A stretch of DNA of 64,000 nucleotides from Podaxis mareebaensis (Eukaryota; Basidiomycota; Agaricomycetes; Agaricales; Agaricaceae), in contig JAEUWP010000470.1 of the NCBI GenBank assembly GCA_018524725.1, positions 434,001 through 498,000 of the forward strand. Direction: 5' to 3'. Under the pieces are notes generated by a model. The model worked only from the letters and a program-made list of their open reading frames with translations, searched no databases and had not been told where the DNA came from. Within the stretch, counting starts at the first letter, position 1. Each line of letters starts with the position of its first letter. Positions 27,072 through 37,888 of the stretch are shown here, in pieces. Both the position numbers and the translations under genes were made by a program.

Positions 27072-30000
27072 ATGACGCCAAAGAGAGGCATAGTCAAGTC
27101 TGGAAACGCAGGGAGCTCTTCAAAATCTTCAAAGCCTGTCGAGTCGAGTGCATCAAAACCTGAAGGCGAAAGGCCCCTGTTTCCCCCGGGATACAAGTAT
27201 CCTCTGAGCCTACTCCACGAAAAGTACGTCTTTCATATACCGCGGCCTGTATTCGATGCACATCCTCTTTCGAAGGTGCCAGAAAATCGGCTGGGAGAAA
27301 CCGATTGTTGATACTGTACGTTTCCTGGTACCACAATATCCTTTAATCTATTGAGCTCACCATCACTAAGATACACCGTGGAGAACAAGGATATTCATTT
27401 GTGGTGACTCTGGCAAAAATCAACAAGAAAACGTCGGAGCGAGAAACTGTACGGTTCTCACCCCACCCACCCTATTATCGACCAACGGCCCTCGAAGCTC
27501 GACATTGGGGTGCAACATACGCTCTATATCGCGTTCGTGACGGACTTTTTCGATCATCGCATCTCGTCCCTCAAGATGTACATTATACTAGTTCTGCAAT
27601 GGAATGCCAGTTAATCGCGCTTTGCCACCCGGTCCCAGAGACTACTGGAATGAACTAGCCGCGGAGCACCAGGCAGCTCCTGAACACCAGCAGTGGATGT
27701 ACGCCGCCGATCCCTTCGCTGCCCTGCAAGAGGTCAAGGAGCGTCAAGCAAAGGCAGCGCAAAAACGGGAAGCTACAAACAATTCATCGGAGAGCAGGCC
27801 CGGTTCTGCTCATGGTCCATATAGTGATAGCCCAGAAGTCAAGATGGCAACATCGTTGAGAGAAGAAGTGGAGGAAGCAATTAAAGAGGTGATTTTATCC
27901 GTTACCAATTATAAATTCCCTCGGAATACTGACCCGGTACGAGGGGTTTGCATTGTACGGAAATGAAAGCAGCTCGATTCTAGACGAGCAAGCCATTTCG
28001 CAGGTGTCGAGTCAGCTCGCAACGCTTGGTTTTAAGGAAACGCAAGTCAAGAAAGCGGCTCTATTCCTTTCCCAACCGACCCCTCTCCTCGCCAAATTCC
28101 TAGAATCTTCGTCTCTCCTTGAAGCAGCAACAGAATATCTACTTCTTTATACCCCAGAATGTGACTTGCCTCCACGATTTCTTCCTAGCGCTAACTCTTC
28201 CAACTCCTTTGTCTCTTCTGTCCACTCCGGTACGAGCGATGTGAAGAAGCGGTGGGTAGAAGATAAAGCCGTAAAAGAGGCTGGCTGGCCCATCCACGTG
28301 GTTCAAGAGTATACTACAGACCCTGCGATCCTCGGTGACTGGACCTTGCTCGTGGTAAAGCTGGGAAAGAGACTCCTTGGCATGCGGGATGGTGACGATG
28401 AACTAGAATTACCGCCATTCAGTTTTGACGAGGATGAACTACAGTCTTTGGGCGCAGAGCTTCGAGACACTGGACATTATGCCCTGCCATCGTTTACAGC
28501 TCCTGTGACCCTTCACATTTTCTTCGACGCCTCTCGTCAGTACCCTCGGCCATACTATGCGCCCATGTTCATCACCTCCAAAGAGGTACCACCCTATATG
28601 CGCCTACACATCCTCTCACGTATACTCTCAACATTGTATCGCCTCTCTGACCCTGAGGAGTCTGAGGAGACCTTTGGAATGACTTTGATGAGGGTTATTG
28701 ACGAAGAATGGGCTCGCATTGAGGACGAGGGACCTCCCAACGTAGCCGATGTTATGGCTCATATGCTACCAGAGCGCAAAACGAAGGTGGAGGCATCGAT
28801 ACCTGCGACACCCAAGATCGTAAAGAACCAGACACAGCCGGAAAACCGAACATTACATACTCCACGGACTTTGCCAAAGAAAGAAGCAAAGGTAAGTCAT
28901 CCGCGTAATGTGGGCATTGACATACTGATTCTGTTATTCTAGAGTATACCTGCATCGATCACAGAGACTCGGAAACGATTGCCTGCATTCAAAGCACGAG
29001 CGGACTTTCTCTCTATGCTATCAAAGCACCGAGCCGTCGTTGTTGTCGGAGAGACTGGTATGTCAATTGTTTGGTGCCCAACCCGTGATCTGATACCTTG
29101 CAGGTAGCGGAAAAACTACTCAATGTATGGACCTCTTACTACGATATACTGGATCCTGCCTTATAAATAACCAGTGCCACAATACATCCTCGAGTCATTC
29201 GAGGACTCACAGGAGCAAGGATATGATCCTTACATCATTGTTACCCAACCCCGACGGATCTCTGCGATCTCAGTGGCAAACCGAGTGTCTGACGAGCGAG
29301 GAAACGACGGGACTGTCGGTTACGCTGTCCGAGGGAAAAGCAGACAAGGAAAATCAACGCGACTTCTCTTCTGCACCACCGGTGTCGTTTTAAGGCGCCT
29401 AAGTAATGGCGATCAACTGCAGAACGTGTCTCACGTTGTTGTCGATGAGGTGAGTGCCGAGATAACTTGGAGTGATTCTCGTGAACCGACCCCCCTTCCC
29501 AGGTCCATGAACGCTCCCTCGATGGGGACTTTCTCTTGCTCGCTCTTAAACACCTCCTACGGAGTCACCCGAAGCTGAAAGTTATCTTGATGTCTGCCAC
29601 CATCAACCATGAAGTGTTTGCCGACTACTTTAATGGAGCGCCTGTTTTATCAATTCCTGGAATCACGCACCCCGTCACTGACAGGTGCGGCCCATAAATG
29701 AAATATAGGGACCGGATGATAGATTCATTGTGTCTGCCACAGGTACCTGGAGGAGATCGTTCCCATGATTGGCTACGTTCCTCCTTCACACGACCGACAA
29801 GACAAATTCAACGACAAGCAAATGCAGAAGCTAGAAAAGCTGCGCCAAGTCTACGGAAACGACCTGGATGAGAGATCTTTGGCCGCTATCCACACAATCG
29901 CAAGCTCCAAGACCATAGACTGTCAGGTTTGCTTTTGCCTTGCCTAACGGAATTGCGCTCGCATCAACGCCCATTTTGTTCCGTAGTTTATTGCTGCCCT

Positions 30001-31993
30001 TGTGGCATACGTCGTCGAGAAGTACGAAAGGGCCGGGATCCTGATATTCCTTCCAGGCGTAAACGAAATTCGTCAATGCATAGACACCATCAACACTGTT
30101 TTGGATGCAGGAGTAGCAGATGTTCTTCCGCTTCATGCCAACCTCCCAATTGAAGAGCAAAACCGTGTCTTCAACAAAACGACAAAGTGGAAAGCCATTG
30201 CCGCAACTAATGTTGCTGAGGTGCGACTTGGCTTTGCGGGAATCATTCCCCCGTTGTTGACCACAAGCATCCGATAGACTTCAATCACTATAGACGACAT
30301 TGTATACGTCATTGACTCGGGAAAAGTCAAAGAAACACGATATATACCGGAAACAGACCTAACTCGTCTAGAAGAAACTTTGGTTACACGAGCCGCCGCC
30401 AGACAACGAAGAGGAAGAGCAGGTCGTATGCAACCGGGAGTTTGTTATAAACTCTACACAAAACACACAGAGAAAGCTATAATGGAGGAGTTCCCCAAGC
30501 CCGAGATCTTGCGTGTTCCGCTTGAGCAGGTATCCTTGTCAGCTAAGATGATGAATGAGGAGGGAGATGTCAAGGTAAGCTCTCATTGACCTGCATGACG
30601 TCGCGTTTCTCATTTAGGACTGCCCAGGAACTTCTGGCACAAGTCATCGACCCCCCTGATTCTGCAACTGTCGACCGTGCTTGGCAGTCATTACAAGAAC
30701 TCGGAGCAATTGATTCACAGAATAAGTTGACACCTCTCGGAAGACACATTGTAAGTCTTTGTTCCCGTTACAGAAGGCAGAGTTAACGTGTGCATAGGCA
30801 ATGCTTCCGTTGGATGTTCGACTTGCAAAGGCATGTTTATACACGAGACCGCAATAAACCACTCACTAACATAAACAGATGCTTATTCTTGGAACCATCT
30901 TCCATTGTTTGAGCCCCATCTTGAGCATTGCAGCTTTGCTGTCATCTAAACCTCTTTTCTCGAGTCCGGCAGAAAAGAGAGAGGAGGCTTCGCGGTCAGT
31001 CCCCAGCACGCTCAGACCCAAAAAAGGTTCTCATCCCTGCATAAACAGGACTAGGAGAAAGTTCACCACGGAGAACAGCGACCTGTTGACCAATCTTGAA
31101 GCTTTCGATCAATGTCATAAACTAAGAGGTCAAGGAAAGAACTTACGATCATTCTGCAAAGAGGTGAATGCAGCAGCAATTTGGCATCGACAAGAGCTGA
31201 CGAGCATTGCTCAAGAACTTCATCTCGCCGTCCACACTTCAAGATATTTTTACCTTACGCCGGGAGTTCTGTGCTGCATTAGAAGAGCGTGGTTTTGTAC
31301 CACCGCAATGTGATCCGATGGACCCTATGATGAACGCGAATAGCGATAATCCGAATCTGCTCAAGGCCATCATATTAGGCGGATTGTGGCCTCGCGTAGC
31401 ACGCGTACATTTGCCCAAGTCAGCTATAAAATTCGACAAGATTCAAGCCGGAACCATCCGGAGAGACAATACGGCCAAGGAGTTCAAGATCCTCGACCTG
31501 AAAGAAGGAAGGGTGTTCATCCATCCAGGAAGTGTGCTGTTTGACTGTGCATCCTGGAGGTCACCTTTTCTGGTTTACTTCCACAGGTTCCAAACCTCGA
31601 AAGTGTTCCTGAGGGATGCTACTGAGGTAAGCACACATTTCAAATGCCAAACATCTCCCCAACTTTGTTATTAGGTACCGATGTATGCGCTTCTACTCTT
31701 CGGCGGCCCGGTTTCTGTGGACCACGTCAAGGGAGGATTAACCGTTGGAAACCAGGATGCATTTATCAGGTTAAAGGCATGGCCGCGCATCGGTGTATTG
31801 GTCAACCAACTACGGTAGTTATCCGAATTCATGGGCAGAATTATCTATTCTGACGAAATCATCACATAGCCAACTTCTCGACATTCTTTTGGCCAACTGC
31901 GTCGAGGATGGGACCAGCCTCAGCGAAACACAGAATCACCCTGTTATACGAGCAATGCTCGGCCTCCTCGCTCGGGATGGAATGACTGAATAG
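27072..31993 (+). CDS. DEAH-box RNA helicase, YLR419W/DHX57-like
   Basis: Nineteen exons: 27072-27223, 27276-27315, 27371-27532, 27592-27888, 27944-28891, 28943-29057, 29104-29124, 29175-29449, 29503-29684, 29743-29926, 29987-30220, 30278-30574, 30628-30750, 30798-30830, 30879-30994, 31049-31163, 31216-31626, 31675-31814, 31870-31993; 1322 aa. N-terminal dsRBD-like part (CQKIGWEKPIVDT, RHWGATYALYRFCNG), then a UBA-like helix set (ISQVSSQLATLGFKETQVKK, ~residue 235) and an RWD-like region. Helicase core: [10 protein letters not shown] (~residue 570), TQPRRISAISVANRV, VVDEVHERS, LMSATINHEVF, ILIFLPGVNEIRQ, TNVAETSITIDD, RQRRGRAGRMQPG. The C-terminus carries HA2 and OB folds. The motif II is DEVH. 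Exon 7 is a 21-nt microexon holding the P-loop; the intron at 30831-30878 uses a GC donor. Cellular role in this clade is poorly defined; translation or RNA surveillance is inferred. Confidence 0.92.
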
Positions 31994-32159
31994 ATTAGTA
32001 TGGGTGAATGGCTTGCCTAGGATGTCGAACACCTCGGTTATACTCTGGCTCGAGACCCCAGTCGTTGTGTATGGAGGATGTCAAGGCGGAATGAAGCTCG
32101 AGAGGACATTCGTGTACTGAGACAACTACTGACCCTTCGTGTGATAAGTTAAATGAAAT
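31887..32159 (+). repeat. Duplication copy 1: last exon and 3' UTR of the DEAH helicase gene
   Basis: First of two direct copies of 273 bp, offset 276 bp. It contains the last 107 bp of coding sequence, the TAG stop, and 166 bp beyond. I count five mismatches against copy 2, about 98 % identity. Confidence 0.95.
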
Positions 32160-32526
32160 ATGTTTTGGCCAACTGCGTCGAGGATGGGACCAGCCTCAGC
32201 GAAACACAGAATCACCCTGTTATACGAGCAATGCTCGGCCTCCTCGCTCGGGATGGAATAACTGAATAGATTAGTATGGGTGAATGGCTTGCCTAGGATG
32301 TCGAACACCTCGGTTATACTCTGGCTCGAGACCCCAGTCGTTGTGTATGGAGGATGTCAAGGCGGAATGAAGCTCGAGGGGACATTCGTGTACTGGGACA
32401 ACTACTGGCCCTTCGTGTGATAAGATAAATGAAATGGGACTGCTATCGTGCACCCGTTTGTAGTAGCTAGTTCTATTGCAATAGACGTCGATTTAAAAAA
32501 AAAAAAAAGATAAATGAAATATGTTT
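32150..32526. mobile_element. Poly(A)-terminated insertion with 16-bp flanking direct repeats (candidate retrocopy)
   Basis: The 345-bp segment 32166-32510 carries duplication copy 2, then 59 bp of sequence not seen elsewhere in the window, then A14 plus GA. It is flanked by the identical 16-mers TAAATGAAATATGTTT at 32150-32165 and 32511-32526. A 5'-truncated transcript copy, poly(A) end and target-site duplication are the marks of LINE-type retrotransposition. An alternative is a tandem duplication followed by slippage between the two TAAATGAAAT repeats. Confidence 0.5.
32163..32435 (+). repeat. Duplication copy 2: pseudogene fragment of the helicase 3' end
   Basis: Second copy of the 273-bp segment, downstream of the real stop codon. 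It keeps the open frame and the TAG (one change, GGAATGACT to GGAATAACT) but has no upstream helicase exons, so it is a dead fragment. It continues into unique sequence ending in 14 A residues at 32495-32508. Confidence 0.9.
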
Positions 32527-32621
32527 ATTAATACCCGTGATACAACACCCTTCAGTTCGAATTCCTGTCAGAAACCTCAGCCCCTTGATTTCGCAGACTG
32601 AAGGCAAATACTCACCAGCAT

Positions 32622-33350
32622 TCAATTCTTAAATTCTGGTTGCAATTTACTCCTTACCTCTTCGAAAGTCGTGAACTTGACGCCTTTCCTCTCCATCTCG
32701 TCCCACGCAAGGGTGCTCGAGGATATACTTTTCACAGCATCCCTGATGACCCAGGTATTGTACCCATAATCTACGGAATCCTTGGCTGTGTACTTCACGC
32801 AATAATCGCCTGCCAATCCGCAAAAGTACACGTCGGTAGCCTCAACCTCTTTCAACAACTTCGATAGCTCTGTTTCACCTCTTCCCCAAATATCGCGGAA
32901 GGCAGAATACGATTCGATGCTTGGGTGCGTACCCTTGTGTACCACAGCATCGAACTTACTACGCTCGATCCCAGGAGTGAAATCCGCACCCTCTGTGTTT
33001 GTGACGCAATGAACGGGCCAAAGCGTCTGTTGGATCCCCAACACTTTCTCCTTATCTTCCGGGTGATATATAGTGACAGTGCTATATTCCGGTCTCTTGT
33101 GCGTTTTTGCAAAGGAGACGTGGTCGCCAGGGTGAAAGTCTTTGGTCGCGAGCTTTACTTTGAAAGGCAGATCTATAAGGGCGTTTATGACAGGGAGGAT
33201 AGCCTCGGCTCCGGGAACGGCGAGCGAGCCGCTCACGAAATCGTTCTGCATGTCAATCACGATCAGTGCAGGAACGTAGTCGCTTGATTCGACGGTGATG
33301 GCAGGTACACCATCCTTGCCAGGGGCCAACTGATCTTGTGTGGACGACAT
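32622..33350 (-). CDS. PNC1: Nicotinamidase
   Basis: A single intronless frame of 242 aa from ATG at 33350 (an in-frame non-ATG extension upstream is not needed; MSSTQDQLAPG is the natural start). Isochorismatase-fold nicotinamidase: catalytic Asp in ALIVIDMQNDFVSGSL, metal-binding DFHPGDHVSFAKTH, catalytic Lys in LATKDFHP, WPVHCVTNTEGADFTPGI, and the nucleophile Cys in CGLAGDYCVKYTA. It converts nicotinamide to nicotinic acid in NAD salvage and, in yeast, relieves inhibition of sirtuins. Being intronless is unusual among its neighbours. A TCACGTGA palindrome lies 58 bp upstream of the start at 33408-33415. Confidence 0.96.
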   Translation of the reverse strand: MSSTQDQLAPGKDGVPAITVESSDYVPALIVIDMQNDFVSGSLAVPGAEAILPVINALIDLPFKVKLATKDFHPGDHVSFAKTHKRPEYSTVTIYHPEDKEKVLGIQQTLWPVHCVTNTEGADFTPGIERSKFDAVVHKGTHPSIESYSAFRDIWGRGETELSKLLKEVEATDVYFCGLAGDYCVKYTAKDSVDYGYNTWVIRDAVKSISSSTLAWDEMERKGVKFTTFEEVRSKLQPEFKN

Positions 33351-33407
33351 TGCGGAGGATGTTAGGAGAGATCTAACGTCGGTGTACACGGAGATATATG
33401 GCGCTTA

Positions 33408-33415
33408 TTCACGTG
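33408..33415. promoter_or_regulatory. TCACGTGA palindrome upstream of PNC1
   Basis: Eight-base palindrome 58 bp upstream of the PNC1 start codon. The same octamer occurs upstream of the Rsc4-like gene and a close variant upstream of SYO1. Binding by a bHLH or Cbf1-type factor is inferred. Confidence 0.4.
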
Positions 33416-33626
33416 ACTCAACTCCAGGAACAAATAACATGCATTTGGGGGGTGTGCTCATACAAGTACAATGCAATATATCAACACATTAACTGGGAGA
33501 CCACAATGATATATATATATTAGTGCAACTCATGATCATTAGTCTATACTATAGGAGCATGAGCGGGCCATCGAAGTAGAAGCAAGGCAGATCGACTCAC
33601 AATAGATGCAATAAATATAAGCGCAG

Positions 33627-35040
33627 CTAGGAGCTACCCTGGTCTCGATGCGGTCTCGTAGCCAAAGCATTGGCTTCCGCTTCCGTCCTGTCGTGGCTAG
33701 CCCTGCGTTCCCGCTTACTCCTTGAAGGAGTTGACCGAGGCTGGTCCAGAGATGACCGTGCCGATCGGGACTTGGCATATATCTTGTCGAAGGGAGCGGG
33801 AGGGCAGGCAAAATAGGGAGCCTCGTATGGCGACGTACGAGGTATGGGAACGTGGTTTGATCTTTGTGATGTCCTGCGAGCAAAAAGTGCAGACCCAAGA
33901 GAACGATGTTGCGTGCTACTCGGACTCAGGCTTGAGCTTGAATGTGGACTTGAGGATCGGGACCCTGAACTCGAGGGCCGGGAAAATCGGGATGAAAATG
34001 AAACACGAGATGGAACGAGGGCTTTGGCATCTGAGGAATGGACTTCGGTGTCACTCGCTGCGATCGTTTTTGAACGTGAGTGACGCCATGGAGGAGTAAA
34101 ATGTCTAGTTTTCTTTTTCTTTGGCGTGGTGGTCGTATTCAGGCTAGTATTCGTGACAGTCGTGATCGGCAATTCTTCAAGTAGTGTGTTAGTTTACGGT
34201 TAGCGTCATTAACAAAACCACGAACCGGAGGATCCCTCGAGCAGTGAAGATGGGAGGGAAGAGCGTTTATGTCTTGAGTGAAATGGTGACTTTATCTTAG
34301 GCATCAAGTGGGAAGTCGAGTTCGATCGACGGGGAGCTGGAGTAGGCACCAGCTCATGATCCGTTGAATCCTCGAGACTCAAAGTGGGTGTGAGAGCGAG
34401 AGTTGGCGAGGGTGATTGCGATGTATTTGGAGTTGATGGGACGGAAGCCGAAGTGCATGAATGAAGGTCACTGTCTGGCAGGGAGGCTATGAGGACAGTT
34501 ATATCTGCTCGCGTGACGTCCTCGTCCGTCGCCTTACCAATCTCCGAATGGGGCGAATCGGCAAAGGACACGCGACGAGCACGGCCTCGATAAGCGCACT
34601 TAGGCGGAGTAGGAGGCGATTCTAGATTGGTTATAGTATGGGAAAGTGATCGGTGCGAGGTAGAGGTCCCTGGTAAACAGGAGAAAGGGCGGCGGCGTCC
34701 ATGGTCGGTCCCTGCGGTTTCGAGGGCAGGGGCAATGGGAGTAGCGACTGCTGGTAGGAGCCAACGAAGCCAGATGAAAAAGATGCTCTGCAAAAAAAAA
34801 AAAAAAATAGTTAGTCGTCGCGGTAACATGTTTAATTGAGATCCTCACCAGTCCAAAGCCAAATGAAGCGACGGCGCGAGCGGAAAGCGTAATGAAGACA
34901 TTCCTCTCCACGTCAGACATTGCAGTAGGAAGAGCATCGAGCTTCGAGGCGATGATGGTTGCGGCGGCTCGCTCGAAAGAACGAAATACAGAGCTGGCTT
35001 TGGAGGAAAAAAGACCGCAGAGGGGGATCCGAGGCAGCAT
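33627..35040 (-). CDS. Unknown Ser/Arg-rich protein with one membrane segment (433 aa)
   Basis: Exons 35040-34849, 34787-34226 and 34174-33627, introns of 61 and 51 bp; the first has a T-rich tract before its acceptor. Residues ~1-60 form an amphipathic or basic lead; residues ~55-80 are hydrophobic across the first splice junction (SIFFIWLRWLLPAVATPIAP), consistent with one transmembrane helix. The rest is disordered and rich in Ser, Pro, Thr and Arg (RPSSSGSRSSSPHSSSSLSP), with RRVSFADSP that resembles a PP1-docking RVxF site. No enzyme motif is visible and I do not recognise the family. The RVxF reading is only a pattern match. Confidence 0.7.
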
Positions 35041-35507
35041 GGTCTCTCGGAGGAGAGGTCGGCTCAAGTGGTCTGTGTTTTAACGTGAGTTGTAGAGGAA
35101 TGAGTGGGAGGGAAGGCGACAGTCGTACCTTTGAGCAATTGAGCACTGAAAAAAACCACAGGATCAAAGTGGGACGTCCATGAATATGGAAGAAAGTGGG
35201 AGAGGTGTTACCACATCCACTGTCATGAGTTGTGTGATAAACGAGTGTGCCGAACATCTAATGAGGCCACTTTGCACTTTTGATTCTCTCGCAATGTTCC
35301 GTTTCCCATCACCTCACATCCGAATATTGAAATAGTACACACCCCCCTTAATCGGCCCATTCCTTTCCGGGAACTTCGACCCATTTGCTCCTCGAGTGAC
35401 TTGTAGACTTGCTGCAAAGCTGATCCAGTGCCTGTCTAATGAAAATACTCTTACATTTCGGAATCACTACGCTGTACATTACATGACTAAGAATCTCTAG
35501 AAATAAA
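35041..35507. other. Intergenic, no gene seen
   Basis: Between the start of the unknown Ser/Arg-rich gene and the stop of the first dioxygenase-like gene. Short frames only. It should hold a promoter and a 3' UTR. Confidence 0.5.
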
Positions 35508-36704
35508 TCACTGTGGGACCTCGACCTTCCTCTCGGGATTGACGCCAACAGCTATGGAAGACTCTCAGACCGGAACCCAACTGACATATCATAACATGAC
35601 TCACTGATGTAGCCGATCACGCCTTCCGGCCAGTCGTCATGGATAGACTCGATACTATTGTCACACTTGAATGAGACTGCTCCGTTATTGATGGCAATGT
35701 TCGGACTTACTCAACAACGGCGTTATATCCTTCGCTGTTCGCAAGTGCGTAATTGGGGTCTTGGGCATTCATAACGCGGGTATTCGTGTTTTGGTTATAG
35801 GGCGCAGTCATGCTCACGACATCGGTCCAGCGATCGGTGAAGAACACTTGCCCCACATGCGAAACGGTACCAGACATAGAGGAGGATGTGTGGATCATGA
35901 GGTTAATGTGGTTAGCACCGTCCGAGGTGTGTCCCGGGAAGATGGTTTGGAATTCGGCAACACCGTCAGTGGCTGATGTGAAGGCACCTCGCAAGAAACT
36001 ATCGCCGTAGCTTCCGAGAGCATTGGCTGGGAGTTGAGTTGTAAGCAGGATATTTGGAGTGCACGGGACCCAACTCGTGCTTACGCGACCAGACCTCGAC
36101 CATGACGTTCTGCATCGGCTGGCAGGTAGTTACATCGACGACTCCGATATCAAGGGTCATAGCCACCCCACTGGAAGGCAATATTAGAAGAGGTCCTGGG
36201 ATAGCGAGGGAGAAAACTTACGTTTGTCCCTCACGGACATCTTGACGAAGTGGCTGCGGAGTGGGTGTCAATACAGAGCTAGATCAAAACAAGGAAATAT
36301 AACATGGACGCACGGGACGAACATAATCCGCTGGGGTGTCTTATGAGCACACAGTGGTTCTACTCGAAGAGGTGGACACGTACTAAGAGGAGTCTCTGGG
36401 GCAGCAACACAGCTCAGCTATTGGGATAAAAACTCGTCAATTCTGGCAAACTCTGACAATGGTCCTCTTACAGCTCGGATATTAGTGCTGGGTGTCCTCT
36501 TGGCATGGCCGCGCCTTTCTCTTCGGGCAAGGTTGAAAGAAGCGACCTGAGCTGAGCAATCCCTTGGAACGAGTGTACTCGCATTGTCTGTGGGGAGAGC
36601 TATTGAGATGTGGGTCAGTGATTATGGAATTATTCTATCGAAGTCCAGCTACCTGCAGCGGCGCCGCAGAAAATAGCGAGGGAGACCAAAGACAGGAAAC
36701 GCAT
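35508..36704 (-). CDS. Secreted intradiol-dioxygenase-like protein A
   Basis: Nine exons: 36704-36653, 36599-36472, 36417-36384, 36330-36314 (17 nt), 36253-36222, 36170-36085, 36026-35711, 35654-35605, 35551-35508; 252 aa. The N-terminus MRFLSLVSLAIFCGAAA is a signal peptide. The body follows the fungal secreted intradiol ring-cleavage dioxygenase pattern: DYVRPLRQDVREGQTGVAMT, LDIGVVDVTTCQPMQNVMVE, VWSPNALGSYG, FLRGAFTSATDGVAEFQTIF, then HVGQVFFTDRW and APYNQNTNTRVMNAQDPNY. Typical members hold Fe(III) with two Tyr and two His, the latter in an HxH motif. Here that site reads GANHINLMIH, so one His is replaced by Asn, and the usual second Tyr after FPG is absent (FPGHTSDG). Catalysis is therefore doubtful. 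Same exon plan as its neighbour B. Confidence 0.85.
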
Positions 36705-37888
36705 TGTAAGCAGAGTCGGAAAGAAGTGGGTTGGGAACGCAAGCTCGATATCGCAGAGGATGCTATTGCACTAACCACCAGGAATTGCCTTTTTATACGC
36801 GTCCAGAAGCCCTTCCCAACCTCTAATACTCTGAGACTCATGCGACCAGTGGCCCCATGGCAAGACAGCAAACAAGAAGCTCATCCAGCCCCTCATTCTT
36901 GGCATCAGCAACCTGGCAGGAGACGAGAAATCAACGAAGAAACCTCTGTCGGAACCTTCTAGCGGGGCGACGATACAGGGAATGGGCCTAAGAATATGGG
37001 GCTCAACCGCGGTTTATCCTTTACTGTTCCGCCGGGTGCGTCATATAAACCTCAGGTCGACACTGGGAATCACCCTTCCCATTGAAATGACGGCGATATT
37101 GACTCCAGCGTGTAAGTCGCACTTCCTTTCAGGGGCCAGCAACCCTTCTGTATTCTTGTGAGCGTGTAGGACGGATTGCCTATCCAGGAGTCGTCGGTAA
37201 CAAGTGTGTGATCAAGCCAGGAAAGAACAGCGGCTCAGGTAGATGTAGACCGTTCTCCTTTGGCCTCGATGGTGATGGAATGAGAACATATGACAGTGTC
37301 AGACGTGGCGAAGGTAAATTTCTCGGCTGAATGAGTAAAGCTGGATGTACTGGACGTGGGTAGCTGCACTCTTCTATTTTTAGAACAAACAGACTGGTGG
37401 ATTGTCCGACACAGAAAATGGCCCTCGAGTAGTGTTTGTGGCTTGGCTATATCATATGTTCGAATAGTATGAGCTAGAAGAGGCTGATATAGTGAATCGC
37501 AGAAGAAATCGGTTTCAATTTCAAGAACACATTTGAGTGCCGGAAGTGATCACAATCACCTGACCTCATCTTGGTGACAAGTCGCGTGAGAACGGCGTCA
37601 CCAGGAGTGAGTTTGGACGCCCAGTACGATGAGTTTAGTTACAAATTTACACACAACTTGTAGCAGGGCTTTGAGACACTGGGTATTTTGACTTTTGCCA
37701 AAGGTCTTCTCGGCAGAGACTCGGTGTTGACGGCGGTTCAATGACAGTTCCTCACAACCTTTCAAAAGTGATCTTGGAAGAACGTGGCGTTTGTCTTTTG
37801 AACTTATTTTTAGGCATAACTACAGGTATCTATCACAATGAACAGCTTAATCTTTCGGCTAAGACACGATCTGCTCCTCAAAAGGATT
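36705..37888. other. Spacer between the two dioxygenase-like paralogues
   Basis: About 1.2 kb without a credible frame or intron-exon pattern. It holds the promoter of gene A and the 3' UTR of gene B. I see no repeat or transposon end. Confidence 0.5.

Noticed and set aside
32550..32575. GTTCGAATTCC reminiscent of a tRNA B box
   Set aside because: No A box at the right distance and no cloverleaf stems; imperfect B-box match.
33510..33525. Short AT dinucleotide run
   Set aside because: Simple sequence of about 12-14 bp, common in intergenic DNA.
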